The notes beneath the pieces were generated by a model. That model saw only the letters and a program-made list of their open reading frames with translations, was not told the origin of the DNA and ran no database searches. 64,000 nt of DNA from Cyclobacterium sp. (GTDB lineage: Bacteria; Bacteroidota; Bacteroidia; Cytophagales; Cyclobacteriaceae): contig NZ_JABURL010000023.1 of assembly GCF_014762705.1 (NCBI RefSeq), forward strand, positions 104,489 to 168,488, read 5' to 3'. Position numbers and translations under genes: made by a program. How positions within the stretch are numbered: position 1 is the stretch's first letter; each line of letters starts with the position of its first letter. Below, piece after piece: positions 10,201 through 19,000 of the stretch.

Positions 10201-10312
10201 CAATAGGGTATATCCTACACGAGAAAACAGAAACATATACCGCCTGAATATACGAACCAGTATATTGGAAGAAGTCTACCAGGCCATGAAAAGAACAGGT
10301 GGTCAGGAATAA
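7280..10312 (+). CDS. GH3 beta-N-acetylglucosaminidase (NagZ-like) fused to serine hydrolase/beta-lactamase domain
   Basis: I use the ATG at 7280 (1010 residues) rather than a TTG 15 bases upstream. A long N-terminal extension precedes a hydrophobic signal (about residues 27-47). The GH3 domain follows (about 60-395) with the NagZ-type signature KHFPGHGDTDADSH at about 236-249 and the nucleophile Asp in VFTDALNM near 323. A GH3 C-terminal domain (about 410-600) is followed by a class C beta-lactamase-like serine hydrolase domain (about 620-1000) with S-I-T-K near 675 and H-S-G near the end. This fusion is known in Bacteroidota. It should cleave N-acetylglucosaminyl residues of peptidoglycan fragments in the periplasm; the serine hydrolase may be an esterase or peptidase. 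Confidence 0.9.
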   Translation: MMIKNLNVKELIPCPISVFKGKGELIFIKRILLLMAFFLQTVSLLMAQEQAPPFLDEKYQPWADSVLATLSPEERIAQLIMIPAYSNKDQVHVDSISGLVRKYGVGGIIFFQGGPVRQAKMINRFQEETKVPLMIGLDGEWGLRMRLDSTVRYPYQMALGGISDEGLLYDMGKEVARQAKRSGIHVNFAPVVDVNNNANNPVIGFRSFGEEKENVARKSLAYMKGMQDHGILASAKHFPGHGDTDADSHYSLPVLHFSKKRLQETELYPFQQLMDQGLGSIMVAHMHIPALDDTPELASTLSKPIVTDLLKEEMGYEGLVFTDALNMQAVAGFYSPGVVDVKALLAGNDMLLNTMNVPATIREVKNAMERGEISQEEIDQRVLKVLKAKAWLGLDSFQPVETDHLIADLNSPKAQFLSRKLTEASLTLLRNDENILPVKGLENTKIASLSLGTSQTTDFQKGLERYVPMDHFTFPQDGGMEAIYKLKQQLSDFQLILVGIHGLGIREGGNDFGISPEMSVLLRELMKNQAVVVSVFGNVYSLDKIPGLERASGLIAAYQETPLTQDLTAQLIFGGIGARGKLPVTVNGAFGIGDGLETAAGLRMAYTQPEGVGISTADLTGIDSLMQLAIREKAIPGGQILLAKGGRVFYHKAFGYHTYDSLQEVSSDDLYDLASITKISTSLAAFMHLKGLGKFDENQTLGTYYPPARGTNKADLKYTDILTHQARLRSWIPFWMSTVRKNGSFKWYTMKSDSSRRFPVKVANNLYIHRKYDQKIYSEILKSPLNPEPGYVYSDLSFILAPKVVEAITGEDFYDYLERNLYKPLGAGTLTFNPYKNYPLNRVVPTEVDTAFRKQLLHATVHDEGAAMLGGISGHAGLFGNANDLAKLMHLYLYDGSYARQQLIAPGVVSAYSSCVYCASGNYRGMGFDRPNKPGDPNGNAAPSAPASSFGHSGFTGTYTWIDPENEIVYVFLSNRVYPTRENRNIYRLNIRTSILEEVYQAMKRTGGQE

Positions 10313-10349
10313 AAGCCAGCTAAATTGGTTGAATGCCTGTTTAATAAAA

Positions 10350-10751
10350 TTACAAACTAAGGATTCGTTTTTTCAGGTCTTTGAATTTATCAAGTGTCAT
10401 CGGTTTGGTGATGTAGTCTACTACCAAAGCGTAAGTGTTTGCCCTGTCCATTTCATCTTTATTGATAGAAGATGAAATTACAAAAATCTTTACGGGATGC
10501 GTAAATTTTGCAGCTGATATCAAATCCAGAAATTGCCAGCCATTCATGATGGGCATATTGATGTCCAGGAGAATAACATCAGGAAGCGAAGCTCCTTCGC
10601 TGTTTCTTTTTTCGAAATCTTTCCAGGCGGCTTCACCATTTAAAAAAAAAGATACCTCCTCTGTGAAGGAAGTAAATTCCAGGAGTTTTTTTGTCCCAAA
10701 ATTGTAAAGTGGGTCATCGTCCACAATGTACGTAAATCCGATCTTATCCAT
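10350..10751 (-). CDS. single-domain response regulator (CheY-like)
   Basis: The 133-residue protein is only a receiver domain. The acidic pocket (DDD at 11-13), the phosphoacceptor Asp63 in LLDINMPIMNG, Ser/Thr after VISSS and the conserved Lys116 in YITKP are all present. It has no output domain, so it should act by protein contact or in a phosphorelay. No kinase is adjacent; the hybrid kinases at 16017-20030 and 36772-39660, or another kinase outside the window, could be partners. Confidence 0.9.
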   Translation of the reverse strand: MDKIGFTYIVDDDPLYNFGTKKLLEFTSFTEEVSFFLNGEAAWKDFEKRNSEGASLPDVILLDINMPIMNGWQFLDLISAAKFTHPVKIFVISSSINKDEMDRANTYALVVDYITKPMTLDKFKDLKKRILSL

Positions 10752-11076
10752 AAAAATTATGACGCTTAAGTGCTGTTTAAAATAGTTGCTATTTTAATTT
10801 GGTCGCATCCACCTATAAAAAGGCAAATGTTTTTTATCCAAATACTGGGCTAGAATAAATAAATTTTTTATAAAAGTAGCATAAAAAATTGAATATGACT
10901 TAAATTAAAACAAGAAAGCCAAGCTTTAAAAAATCAAGATTTCACCTAATCATCAAGGTTTTTCAAAAATAGACAGCCACCAAAGGAACAATTAAGATGG
11001 TTGTTTGCATTAAAATGATTTTTTTTCATTTATTTTACTGATTAATCGTTCAATTGATAACCAAAATAAAAAAACC
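10752..11076. other. AT-rich intergenic region, 325 bases
   Basis: This divergent spacer separates the response regulator (minus) and the Dabb lipoprotein (plus) and should hold both promoters. I see no gene. A weak 6-base inverted repeat (AAATGA / TCATTT around a T-run, about 11013-11031) is the only structure noticed. Confidence 0.5.
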
Positions 11077-11499
11077 ATGAACAAATTTTTTCCAATCGCC
11101 ATACTGGTATTGTTGGCTTCAGCCTGTCAATCCGGAAACACATCTAATGAAACAGAAGAAAAAGTCATAGAAATGGAGCAAAATGTAACCGAGAAAGCCA
11201 TGTTGAGACATGTGGTGCTGTTGTCCTTTAAGGAGGATTCCAGTCAGGAAGATATCAAAAAGGTGGAAGATGCATTTATCGCCTTAAAAGATAAAATACC
11301 TCAGATCAGGGACTTTGAATGGGGAACAAATAATAGTCCTGAGGGCTTGAATAAGGGATTGACGCATTGTTTTTTAGTAAGCTTTGAAAGTGAAGAAGAC
11401 CGGGAAATTTATCTGCCACACCCCGACCATAAGGCTTTTGTGGAAGTGTTAAGTCCACATATGAAGGATGTAACCGTAGTGGATTATTGGGCAGAATGA
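11077..11499 (+). CDS. Dabb-domain (stress-responsive A/B barrel) lipoprotein
   Basis: The 140-residue product has a lipoprotein signal with Cys at residue 17 (LASAC), then a short linker and a Dabb domain of about 95 residues. The domain is recognisable from the start MLRHVVLLSFKEDSSQEDIKK, the middle FEWGTNNSPEG and the final CFLVSFESEEDREIYLPHPDHKAFVE. Dabb domains form a dimeric alpha/beta barrel; their roles differ and none can be assigned here. The gene is followed closely by a strong intrinsic terminator and is probably monocistronic. Confidence 0.88.
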   Translation: MNKFFPIAILVLLASACQSGNTSNETEEKVIEMEQNVTEKAMLRHVVLLSFKEDSSQEDIKKVEDAFIALKDKIPQIRDFEWGTNNSPEGLNKGLTHCFLVSFESEEDREIYLPHPDHKAFVEVLSPHMKDVTVVDYWAE

Positions 11500-11509
11500 A
11501 CATTGAAAA

Positions 11510-11543
11510 GCAGGCTTTCCTGGGTGAAAGCCTGCGTATTTTT
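11510..11543 (+). terminator. intrinsic terminator after the Dabb lipoprotein
   Basis: A perfect 10-base stem (GCAGGCTTTC at 11510-11519 with GAAAGCCTGC at 11526-11535) and 6-base loop are followed by GTATTTTT. It begins 10 bases after the stop of the Dabb lipoprotein gene. Confidence 0.88.
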
Positions 11544-11610
11544 CACGATGAAAGGATTAGCACCCACCATTCCAATTGTTTTTAAATCCAAGGGTATTAC
11601 CTAATTGAGT

Positions 11611-13341
11611 TTAAAATAGGTAGGCCAAATTGATTCTGGAATGAAAATTTAGCCGCTTCTCTCCAATGACTCCCAGGGAGTTGCTTTGCTTGATCCCATA
11701 ATTGTAATTGTGAGAACGAATTAGCCGTGCCCTGCCTGAAAAAAGAAAATGCCCCACTTTTTTTTCCCAATGGGCACCCAGGCTTAAATCTACCCAGGGA
11801 AGCAGCTCCAGCCCGTTGGCCTGATTGAAATTATAGAAATTATTGTCTCTGGACAGCCGTTCCAGGGAGAATCCCCAGGTGTTAAGGCCATTTACCTTGC
11901 TGACAGTAAAGCTGGCACTGTTGCCGCTGTGCCCAAGGCCGGATCCGATTATTTGTCCTTTATGGGTCAGGCCATGGACCACCTGAAAATTCTCGTAAAG
12001 CCCCAGCCCACCATGATTAAAATTAAAATTGCTGCCTTCGTATTTTACCAGGTTGTTGATACTGTTTTCGGTTTGGGTCATTTCGAGGTTGATAAAAACC
12101 TGTTTTTTTTCCCGAAGGGGCACTATTTTGCTGAACCCCAGGGTATAGCCCCGTGCATGTTCAGGGTTGAGTATCAGTTCTCGCCAGTTTAAGGCGTGAT
12201 CTGTCCGGATAAATTCTCCATAAATTTCCATTTTCACTTTTGGTAAAACCCAACGTCCAAAAGCAGAAAAGTGCTGGTCTGTTTCACGGGCTCTAGATGC
12301 ATTCAGCCCGACACGTTCTTTTTGCAGACCTTCAAAAACAGGAAACCAGGCAGCCCAGCCATTTTCAGCCAGTTTTCTGCTGTACATCATAAAAGTTCTC
12401 CCCACACCAATGGATAAGCCATTCACCCATTTTGGGGAATAGTTTAGTGTAATTCCCGTAAAATAGCGCCAATCATCCGGAAATGTTCTAAACCGTTCAA
12501 AACTGCTGTCGCTATAGTAGGGTAAGTGGGAATTTTCCAATTTGCCCATAAAATATTGACCTTCAAAGTGGCCTATGGCGGTCCTGGCAGGCTTTCGTGT
12601 ATGGATGGTGGCATGGGGAAAGCCTTCTGCATTGTCGCTGATTAGCAAAGCCTGTTGTATTCCCGGGCCCCACCAGAGGTTTTCCGTAGATATTCCTGCT
12701 GCAAAAGCACCGAAATTAACTTTTAAATGAGAATTACCCGGCAAAGACCGGCGAATGGGTCGGTTGCCGTGTCTTACCGGAATATCCAGCCGGCCGATAA
12801 AATTGCTTATCCGAATAAAAAAGATCTCGGGAAGGGAGGTGTCATATTCCTGGAATGGCAGGTTTTGTGCATGGAAAAATTGGGGGTATAGCTGCAGGCT
12901 AACAGGGCCAAAATTGGCCTGAAAACCTACTTCGAGTAAATGCTGAAAGCCCCTTGCGGGCAGTACGGGACCTTCTCCCCAACCATAGGGGTAAGCAGCA
13001 TTGAAATTTTGGCTGAGTAGCAGCGGCAAAAGACGAAACTGGATTCCGCTTTTTCCAGGTAATAAGGGTTTGGCAAATCCCAGGTTGGTGTTGCTGTCTG
13101 CTAAAATGGGTAGTTTTTCATTAAATTCGGCTTGCAGGGGTAAAAGCTGAAAACTATGTTCAATAGGAAATTCCCCGGCAATTTGTTGTCTTCTCAGGTA
13201 GTCCTGATACAAGGGAAAGTTTACGGGCAGACTTTGTCCAGATAGATCAGCGTAGCATAAAAACAAAAAAAACACCAACACCGGCCGCTCCATCCATTTT
13301 AATGGATTGATGCATGGCTTTTTCTTGGCTTGCCGGGTCAT
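11611..13341 (-). CDS. Wzi-like capsule assembly / outer-membrane barrel protein
   Basis: The 576-residue protein begins with a signal segment (VLVFFLFLCYADLSGQS); an internal ATG at residue 17 is an alternative start. The body has alternating beta-barrel-like strands and the stretch ENLWWGPGIQQALLISDNA followed by FPHATIHTR, which I associate with Wzi-type capsule assembly proteins. Such proteins sit in the outer membrane and help to attach capsular polysaccharide. No capsule cluster is present here. It ends the minus-strand run that follows pth, 11 bases after the preceding gene. Confidence 0.75.
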   Translation of the reverse strand: MTRQAKKKPCINPLKWMERPVLVFFLFLCYADLSGQSLPVNFPLYQDYLRRQQIAGEFPIEHSFQLLPLQAEFNEKLPILADSNTNLGFAKPLLPGKSGIQFRLLPLLLSQNFNAAYPYGWGEGPVLPARGFQHLLEVGFQANFGPVSLQLYPQFFHAQNLPFQEYDTSLPEIFFIRISNFIGRLDIPVRHGNRPIRRSLPGNSHLKVNFGAFAAGISTENLWWGPGIQQALLISDNAEGFPHATIHTRKPARTAIGHFEGQYFMGKLENSHLPYYSDSSFERFRTFPDDWRYFTGITLNYSPKWVNGLSIGVGRTFMMYSRKLAENGWAAWFPVFEGLQKERVGLNASRARETDQHFSAFGRWVLPKVKMEIYGEFIRTDHALNWRELILNPEHARGYTLGFSKIVPLREKKQVFINLEMTQTENSINNLVKYEGSNFNFNHGGLGLYENFQVVHGLTHKGQIIGSGLGHSGNSASFTVSKVNGLNTWGFSLERLSRDNNFYNFNQANGLELLPWVDLSLGAHWEKKVGHFLFSGRARLIRSHNYNYGIKQSNSLGVIGEKRLNFHSRINLAYLF

Positions 13342-13352
13342 AACTGGAAAGT

Positions 13353-13643
13353 TTATCGATGAGGACTGGTTTTTTCCTCCATACTAACGTCACTGTCAGG
13401 TCGAATCTGCATGCGGTAATAAACCAATATTTCATCAGCGCCTGCAGCAAGTACTGCTTCCTGAGCCTGTTTGGCTATTGCCATCAATTGATCCTCAGGG
13501 CCTTCCATTACTGTTTCGAAAGGGGTTACTTCGTATTTGACACCCGAAGCAGCAATGACGGCAATGGCTTTGTCTACTAAGGGATAGCTTTCCATTGTTT
13601 TGCTTTTTGGGACTATCTGTATCCCGAGATTGATGTGAGGCAT
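13353..13643 (-). CDS. thiamine-binding / MTH1187 (YkoF-like) family protein
   Basis: The 96-residue product matches the small MTH1187/YkoF-like family in length and pattern: N-terminal strand INLGIQIVP, then YPLVDKAIAVIAASGVKYEVTPFETVMEG and a C-terminal ILVYYRMQIRPD. Members form ferredoxin-like dimers that bind thiamine or related molecules. It lies 3 bases downstream of pth and 11 bases upstream of the Wzi-like gene, so it is probably co-transcribed with both. Ligand binding is inferred from the family. Confidence 0.78.
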   Translation of the reverse strand: MPHINLGIQIVPKSKTMESYPLVDKAIAVIAASGVKYEVTPFETVMEGPEDQLMAIAKQAQEAVLAAGADEILVYYRMQIRPDSDVSMEEKTSPHR

Positions 13644-13646
13644 GCT

Positions 13647-14207
13647 TTATTGGTTGTATTTATTCATGGTTTTTTCAAGCCCGATAGTGCAAAAGGCAAT
13701 AATCATCTCTGTTGCCCTATCCATGGCTTCTGGCAAAAAATCTATCTCTTGTTGAGACCACCTGCCCAGAACATAATCAATTTGGCGACCTGCGGAGAAA
13801 TTGTTGCCAATACCAAATCTAAGTCTGGCGTAATTTTGTCCTCCAGTGAGTTCGGCGATATTTTTCAATCCGTTATGGCCTGCATCAGATCCTTTTGACT
13901 TCATCCGCAATTTACCAAAAGGTAAGGCAATATCATCAACCACCACCAAAACATTTTCTTTGGGGATTTTCAATTCCTTCATCCAGTAATTGACCGCCTT
14001 GCCACTGAGATTCATATAGGTGGTCGGTTTTATAAAATGGATTTGCCTTCCCTTGTGCTTTAAAAGTGAAGTGAAGGCCAGGCGGTTACTTTCCCAGTTT
14101 AGTTTTTCCTTGTCCGCAAGTCTATCCAATATCAGGAAGCCTACATTGTGGCGGGTCAATTCATATTCCGGTCCGATATTTCCCAGGCCTGCGATAAGGT
14201 ATTTCAT
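13647..14207 (-). CDS. pth: peptidyl-tRNA hydrolase
   Basis: The 186-residue enzyme recycles peptidyl-tRNA by cleaving the ester bond between peptide and tRNA in the cytoplasm. The family pattern is clear: AGLGNIGPEYELTRHNVGF with catalytic His20 and Asn10, THxMNLSG-like motif PTTYMNLSGKAVNYW, the Asp in VVVDDIALPFGKLRMK and the SDAGHNGLKNI motif. Length is normal. It follows rplY in the same direction, but an intrinsic terminator lies between them, so it may have its own promoter. Confidence 0.97.
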   Translation of the reverse strand: MKYLIAGLGNIGPEYELTRHNVGFLILDRLADKEKLNWESNRLAFTSLLKHKGRQIHFIKPTTYMNLSGKAVNYWMKELKIPKENVLVVVDDIALPFGKLRMKSKGSDAGHNGLKNIAELTGGQNYARLRFGIGNNFSAGRQIDYVLGRWSQQEIDFLPEAMDRATEMIIAFCTIGLEKTMNKYNQ

Positions 14208-14285
14208 TTTTTAAGTCTATTGCTTTTCTCTAAGATTTATTTGTACAGTGTACCAAATGTTTTCCGATACCAAATGGTTTAGCAA

Positions 14286-14322
14286 GAAAAAATCCTGCTC
14301 TGTGAAAAAACAGGGCAGGATT
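14286..14322 (-). terminator. intrinsic terminator after rplY
   Basis: On the minus strand an 8-base stem (AATCCTGC with GCAGGATT), continued by a CTGT/ACAG-type inner pairing, is followed by a run of T (the A-run at 14286-14292). It lies about 28 bases beyond the rplY stop and separates rplY from pth. Confidence 0.82.
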
Positions 14323-14349
14323 GGGAATGTTTTGCAAAGAATAAAAGGA

Positions 14350-14940
14350 TTAAACTTCTCCTTCTTCCTCTTCACCTTTTTTGCCTCTCAATGCTCTTGG
14401 AATACCAACAGTTGCGATGGTCACATTGGGACTATTCAGCAACTCAAACTTTTCTACATTCAGATCGGCTACTTTCACTGATTTACCCAGTTCAAGAGAA
14501 GAAATATCTACTGGAATTTCATCGGGCAGGTCATTGGCCAAACCTTTAACCAAAAGGGTACGGGTTTTTATTTCCAATTTACCACCTTTGATGATACCGG
14601 GAGAATTCCCGAATGGTTTAACGGGTATTTCCATTTTGATGGCTTTATCACTACTGAAAGCCAAAAAATCGGCGTGTAGCAATACCTCACTCACCGGGTG
14701 AAACTGCGCCTCTCTGAGGATGGCTTTTATGGTAGTGCCTTCAATGTTTAGGTCTACCATGTGAACTTCCGGGGTATAGATCAAGTCCCTGAATAAAATT
14801 GCAGGTGAATGAAAATGTATCTGCTCTTTGATACCGGGGCCATATACTACACAGGGGACATTGCCTTCATCCCGAAGGACATCCAGGGATTTTTTGTCGA
14901 GATTTGCTCTTTTAAACCCTATAATCTCAATTGATTTCAT
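14350..14940 (-). CDS. rplY: 50S ribosomal protein L25 / general stress protein Ctc
   Basis: The 196-residue protein is the long, two-domain form (TL5/Ctc). The N-terminal 5S-rRNA-binding domain (about 1-92; VPCVVYGPGIKEQIHF, FHPVSEVLLHADFLAF) is followed by a C-terminal beta domain and an acidic tail of glutamates. The downstream order prs-rplY-pth is typical of many bacteria. It starts 27 bases after prs and is followed by an intrinsic terminator. Confidence 0.95.
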   Translation of the reverse strand: MKSIEIIGFKRANLDKKSLDVLRDEGNVPCVVYGPGIKEQIHFHSPAILFRDLIYTPEVHMVDLNIEGTTIKAILREAQFHPVSEVLLHADFLAFSSDKAIKMEIPVKPFGNSPGIIKGGKLEIKTRTLLVKGLANDLPDEIPVDISSLELGKSVKVADLNVEKFELLNSPNVTIATVGIPRALRGKKGEEEEGEV

Positions 14941-14967
14941 GAATATATTTGGTTAGAATTAAAATTA

Positions 14968-15897
14968 TTACTGAATAAATAATGAACTGATTGAAGTGTT
15001 TCCCGTGACTGCATGTATGGCCTGGGCGAATAAATCCGACACAGAAAGCACTTTGATTTTTGAAGACTCCTGTTTAGCCGGAATAGTATCTGTAATGACC
15101 AATTCCGACAACTGAGAATTTTCTATGTTTTCGTATGCATTCCCTGAAAGTACACCGTGTGTGGAGATGGCTCTAACGGAATTGGCTCCTTTGTCTAAAA
15201 GGATATTAGCAGCTTTACACATAGTGCCGGCCGTATCTACCAGGTCATCGATTAAAACCACATCTTTTCCATCTACATCTCCGATCACCTGCATGGAAGC
15301 CACTTCATTGGCCCTCTTTCTGTGCTTGTCACAGACGACCATATCTACTTCAAAATGTTTGGCATAAGCCCTGGTTCTTCCTACCCCGCCTACATCAGGT
15401 GAAGCAAAAATCAGGTTGCCTAAATCCAGGCTTTTCAAATAGGGCACAAATATAGCTGAACCGTTTAAATGATCCAAAGGAATATCAAAAAATCCCTGGA
15501 TTTGCCCTGCGTGTAAATCGCAGGTCATTATCCTGTCAGCACCTGCAGAAGTTAGCATATTGGCAATTAACTTGGCCGCAATGCTAACCCTGGGACGGTC
15601 CTTGCGGTCCTGTCGGGCGTATCCAAAATAGGGAATAACTGCGCAAACCTTATAGGCACTTGCCCGTTTGGCTGCATCGATCATGAGGCAAAGTTCAAGG
15701 AGATTGTCAGCTGAAGGGTTTGTAGACTGAATGAGGAATACATTGCAACCTCTGATAGATTCGTTATAACTGGGAGACATTTCTCCATCACTAAACTTGG
15801 CAAGGGTCAGGTCGCCGAGGGTTTGGCCGTAGGCTTTGGCAATGCTTTTGGCCAAATAGAGAGTATTTGAACCTGAGAAAATTTTGGTCTCGGGCAT
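14968..15897 (-). CDS. prs: ribose-phosphate pyrophosphokinase
   Basis: I start at the ATG at 15897, which gives MPETKIFSGSNT and 309 residues, the normal length; a 13-residue upstream extension is not conserved in the family as I know it. The enzyme makes PRPP from ribose 5-phosphate and ATP for nucleotide, His and Trp synthesis. Visible motifs are the metal-binding DLHAGQIQGFFDIPLDHL, the catalytic flexible loop region KHRKRAN and the PRPP-binding VLIDDLVDTAGTMCKAA. It leads the prs-rplY unit. Confidence 0.97.
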   Translation of the reverse strand: MPETKIFSGSNTLYLAKSIAKAYGQTLGDLTLAKFSDGEMSPSYNESIRGCNVFLIQSTNPSADNLLELCLMIDAAKRASAYKVCAVIPYFGYARQDRKDRPRVSIAAKLIANMLTSAGADRIMTCDLHAGQIQGFFDIPLDHLNGSAIFVPYLKSLDLGNLIFASPDVGGVGRTRAYAKHFEVDMVVCDKHRKRANEVASMQVIGDVDGKDVVLIDDLVDTAGTMCKAANILLDKGANSVRAISTHGVLSGNAYENIENSQLSELVITDTIPAKQESSKIKVLSVSDLFAQAIHAVTGNTSISSLFIQ

Positions 15898-16016
15898 AAT
15901 TGGATTTTTTTGTGGTTTGTTTTTTAAGAGCACCAAAGGTAAGAAAAAATGGCGGTTCTCTTTTCGCCCTACCTAAAAGGATTTAAAGCAGTATTTTTAC
16001 CTTAGCCGGATTTTGG

Positions 16017-19000
16017 TTACAACGTGAAATCGCTATAATGTTCCAGCAAGTAATCCAACTCCTTCTCTATCTGTTGGCCCAATTCAAAAAGTTCCTGATT
16101 CTTTCCTGAATCAGCTCTTTTTTCCAATTGATCTGTTAAAGGAAGTAACCTAAAGAATCCGGCAGTTGCTGCCGATCCTTTTAGTTTGTGACCTACTTCC
16201 AGCAGGATTTTTTCATCTTTACTTTGAAGTGCCTCTCTGAGTTTCTCACTGCTTTCCTCTAAAGTGGATCTGGCAATTTTCAGCAGTTCTCTTCCTATGG
16301 CTTTTTCACCATCAAACAGGCTAAGCAGATGGATTTTATCGAAATGTTTGCTCCTGAAGTCCTGAAATTCTTCCGTTTGTTTTTTTTCCTTAACAGATTG
16401 CTGTTCGGGTAGCAGCCATTTCATAATCATGGTGGTTAGACTATTTTGCACGAGTGGCTTGCTTAGGTAGTCATCCATACCAGCTTCCAGGCACCGCTCC
16501 TTTTCTCCTTTGACGGTGCCGGCTGTAAGTGCAATAATGGGGAGGTCTTTGCCGTTTTTGACTGACCGTATGGCTTTGGCCGTTTCATATCCGTTCATAA
16601 TAGGCATCTGCACATCCATCAATACCAAATCCGGCCTTTGTCGGATGACATATTCGTAGGCCTTTAGCCCATTGTCTGCTTCCACGATTTGAATAGTGGG
16701 ACTGATTTTAGACAGTATGATCTTGGATAGTTTCATGTTGATCGGATTGTCCTCGGCGATCAGCACAACATGTTTTTTGTTGGCCAGAAGGTTTTGCTGT
16801 ACCTGAAGATCTTCTTCCATTATTACTTCATCTCCTTCTGAAGATTGGGTGATTTTCCTGAGCACCTGCGCAATCTGCTGGATTTTTATTGGTTTTAAAA
16901 TGCGGTGCTGGATTTTTAAAGTTTCCATTTTACCCCGATCCAAGGCATCATCACTGGAGCTGCTGAGCAAAACTACTGGCAAACCGGACAATTTAGGGTG
17001 TCTTAATTTCCTGATTTTTTCTGTTACCTCGATACCGTCCAGAAAGGGCATGCGCAAATCCATAAATACAAGGTCAATATTTTTTTTCGTCTCAAGAAGT
17101 TGTAAGGCTACCATCCCGTTAGGAGCTTGATGACAGGATATATTCCTGGATTCCATGATTTCCCGAATCAGATTGCGGTTGGTGCCATTGTCATCTACTA
17201 CCAGTACCTCTTCTATATGGTGATTATCAGGCCACTGCTCTTCTTCCCCTTTTTCGGCCATGAGATGGATATCAAAAAAGAAAAGGCTTCCTTTTCCAGG
17301 CTCGCTTTCGAGTTGCAATTGACTGCCCATCAATTCCAATAACTTATTGGATATGGTCAGTCCCAGCCCGGTACCCCCAAACTTTCGTGTAGTGCTGGCA
17401 TCCTCCTGAGAGAAGGCTTCAAATATTTTTCTTTGCTTTTCATAAGGTATTCCCATTCCTGTATCCCTTACAGAAAACCTAAACAAAGTTGGAGAACTTT
17501 CACTGTTGCCTTTATCCTTCATCTCAACCTTTAGCTCTACTTCTCCCAATTCCGTAAATTTTATTGCGTTGGTCAGTAAGTTCACTAAAATCTGCCTAAG
17601 TCGAACATCATCGGCGAAAATGAATCGAGGTAAAGCGGGAGAAAGATTGACCAGTAGCTCCAGCCCTTTGGAATGGGCCTGATATTTAGTAATATCTGCA
17701 ACCTGTGTGCCCAATTCATAAAGGTCCGATCGCTCAATGGACAGTTCCATTTTGCCTGCTTCTATTTTAGAAAAATCAAGAATGTCATTGATCAGATCCA
17801 AAAGGGAATGAGCGGATTGATAAACTGTATTCATGTATTGCAACTGGGTGTCTGAAAGGGGGGTCTTCATCAGCAAGTCAGTGAAGCCTATGACACCGTT
17901 CAAAGGAGTGCGTATTTCGTGGCTCATGTTGGCCAGGAATTCAGATTTTGCTTTGTTGGCATTTTCAGCACTATGTTTTGCCTCTTTAAGTTGGTTTTCT
18001 ATTTCTTTCCTGGAACTGATGTCCTGATGTGTTCCGTACATCAGTGAAGGTTTTCCGGTTTTTGCATCCCAGGTAAAAACCTTGCCCCGATCCTGAATCC
18101 AAACCCAGTGGCCGGTTTTGTGCCGTAGACGTATTTCACTTTGATAATGGTCAGTTTTTTTGTCAAAATGTTTTTGCAGTAGATGCTCCCGGTGAAGGAA
18201 ATCATCCGGGTGGCAAAGTTCATTCCACTGTTTGGAAGTGAATTCCAAAAGCTCATCTGGGGTATATCCTAGCATTCCTGCATACCTCTCATTGATGATG
18301 ATTTCATCTGTTTTGATATTCCATTCCCAGGTGCCTGCATGAGTTCCCTTAATGATGGCATCGAGTCTTCTGCTTTTTTCCAATAAGGCGATTTCTGCCT
18401 TTTTTCTTTCACTGATATCATGGGTAAGGCCGACCATGCCCATAATTGTGCCTGAATCGTCTTTCAAAGGTATTTTTGATATCAGACAATATCTTTTCTT
18501 TCCGTTTTTTTGTTCCTGGACTACTTCCTTATTGATAATGATCTGGCCGGAAGAAATGACAGACTCGTCTTCTTCCTGGGCTTCTTTGGCACTCGCATCG
18601 GTAAAGAGCATCTTATCCGTAGATCCCAAAACTTCTTTATCGTCCTTGAATCCCAAATAGTCCAGCTCAGCTTTATTTACCAGTGTTTTTTCATATCGGG
18701 TGTTTTTTACATAAATATTGGTGGGAATGTTATCTATAATGGTGCGAAGCAAAGCCCTTTCTTCAGAGATGGCCCTGGCAGCTTCCTCCAGCTCATCATG
18801 AACCTTATAATACGCAGACATGTCCAGACCATTGCCTAAAATATAGGATTCTCCAATTTGCGATTCAAAAAGCACATTGTTGAAATGAAAGGTTATGGGT
18901 GTGCCTTTTTTTGATACCAACCTTCTTTTGCCGTTGAATTTTTTTTCCTTGAGTATTTCTGCAAGGTATTGCTCAAATAATTCAGGTCTTTCAATGAGGT

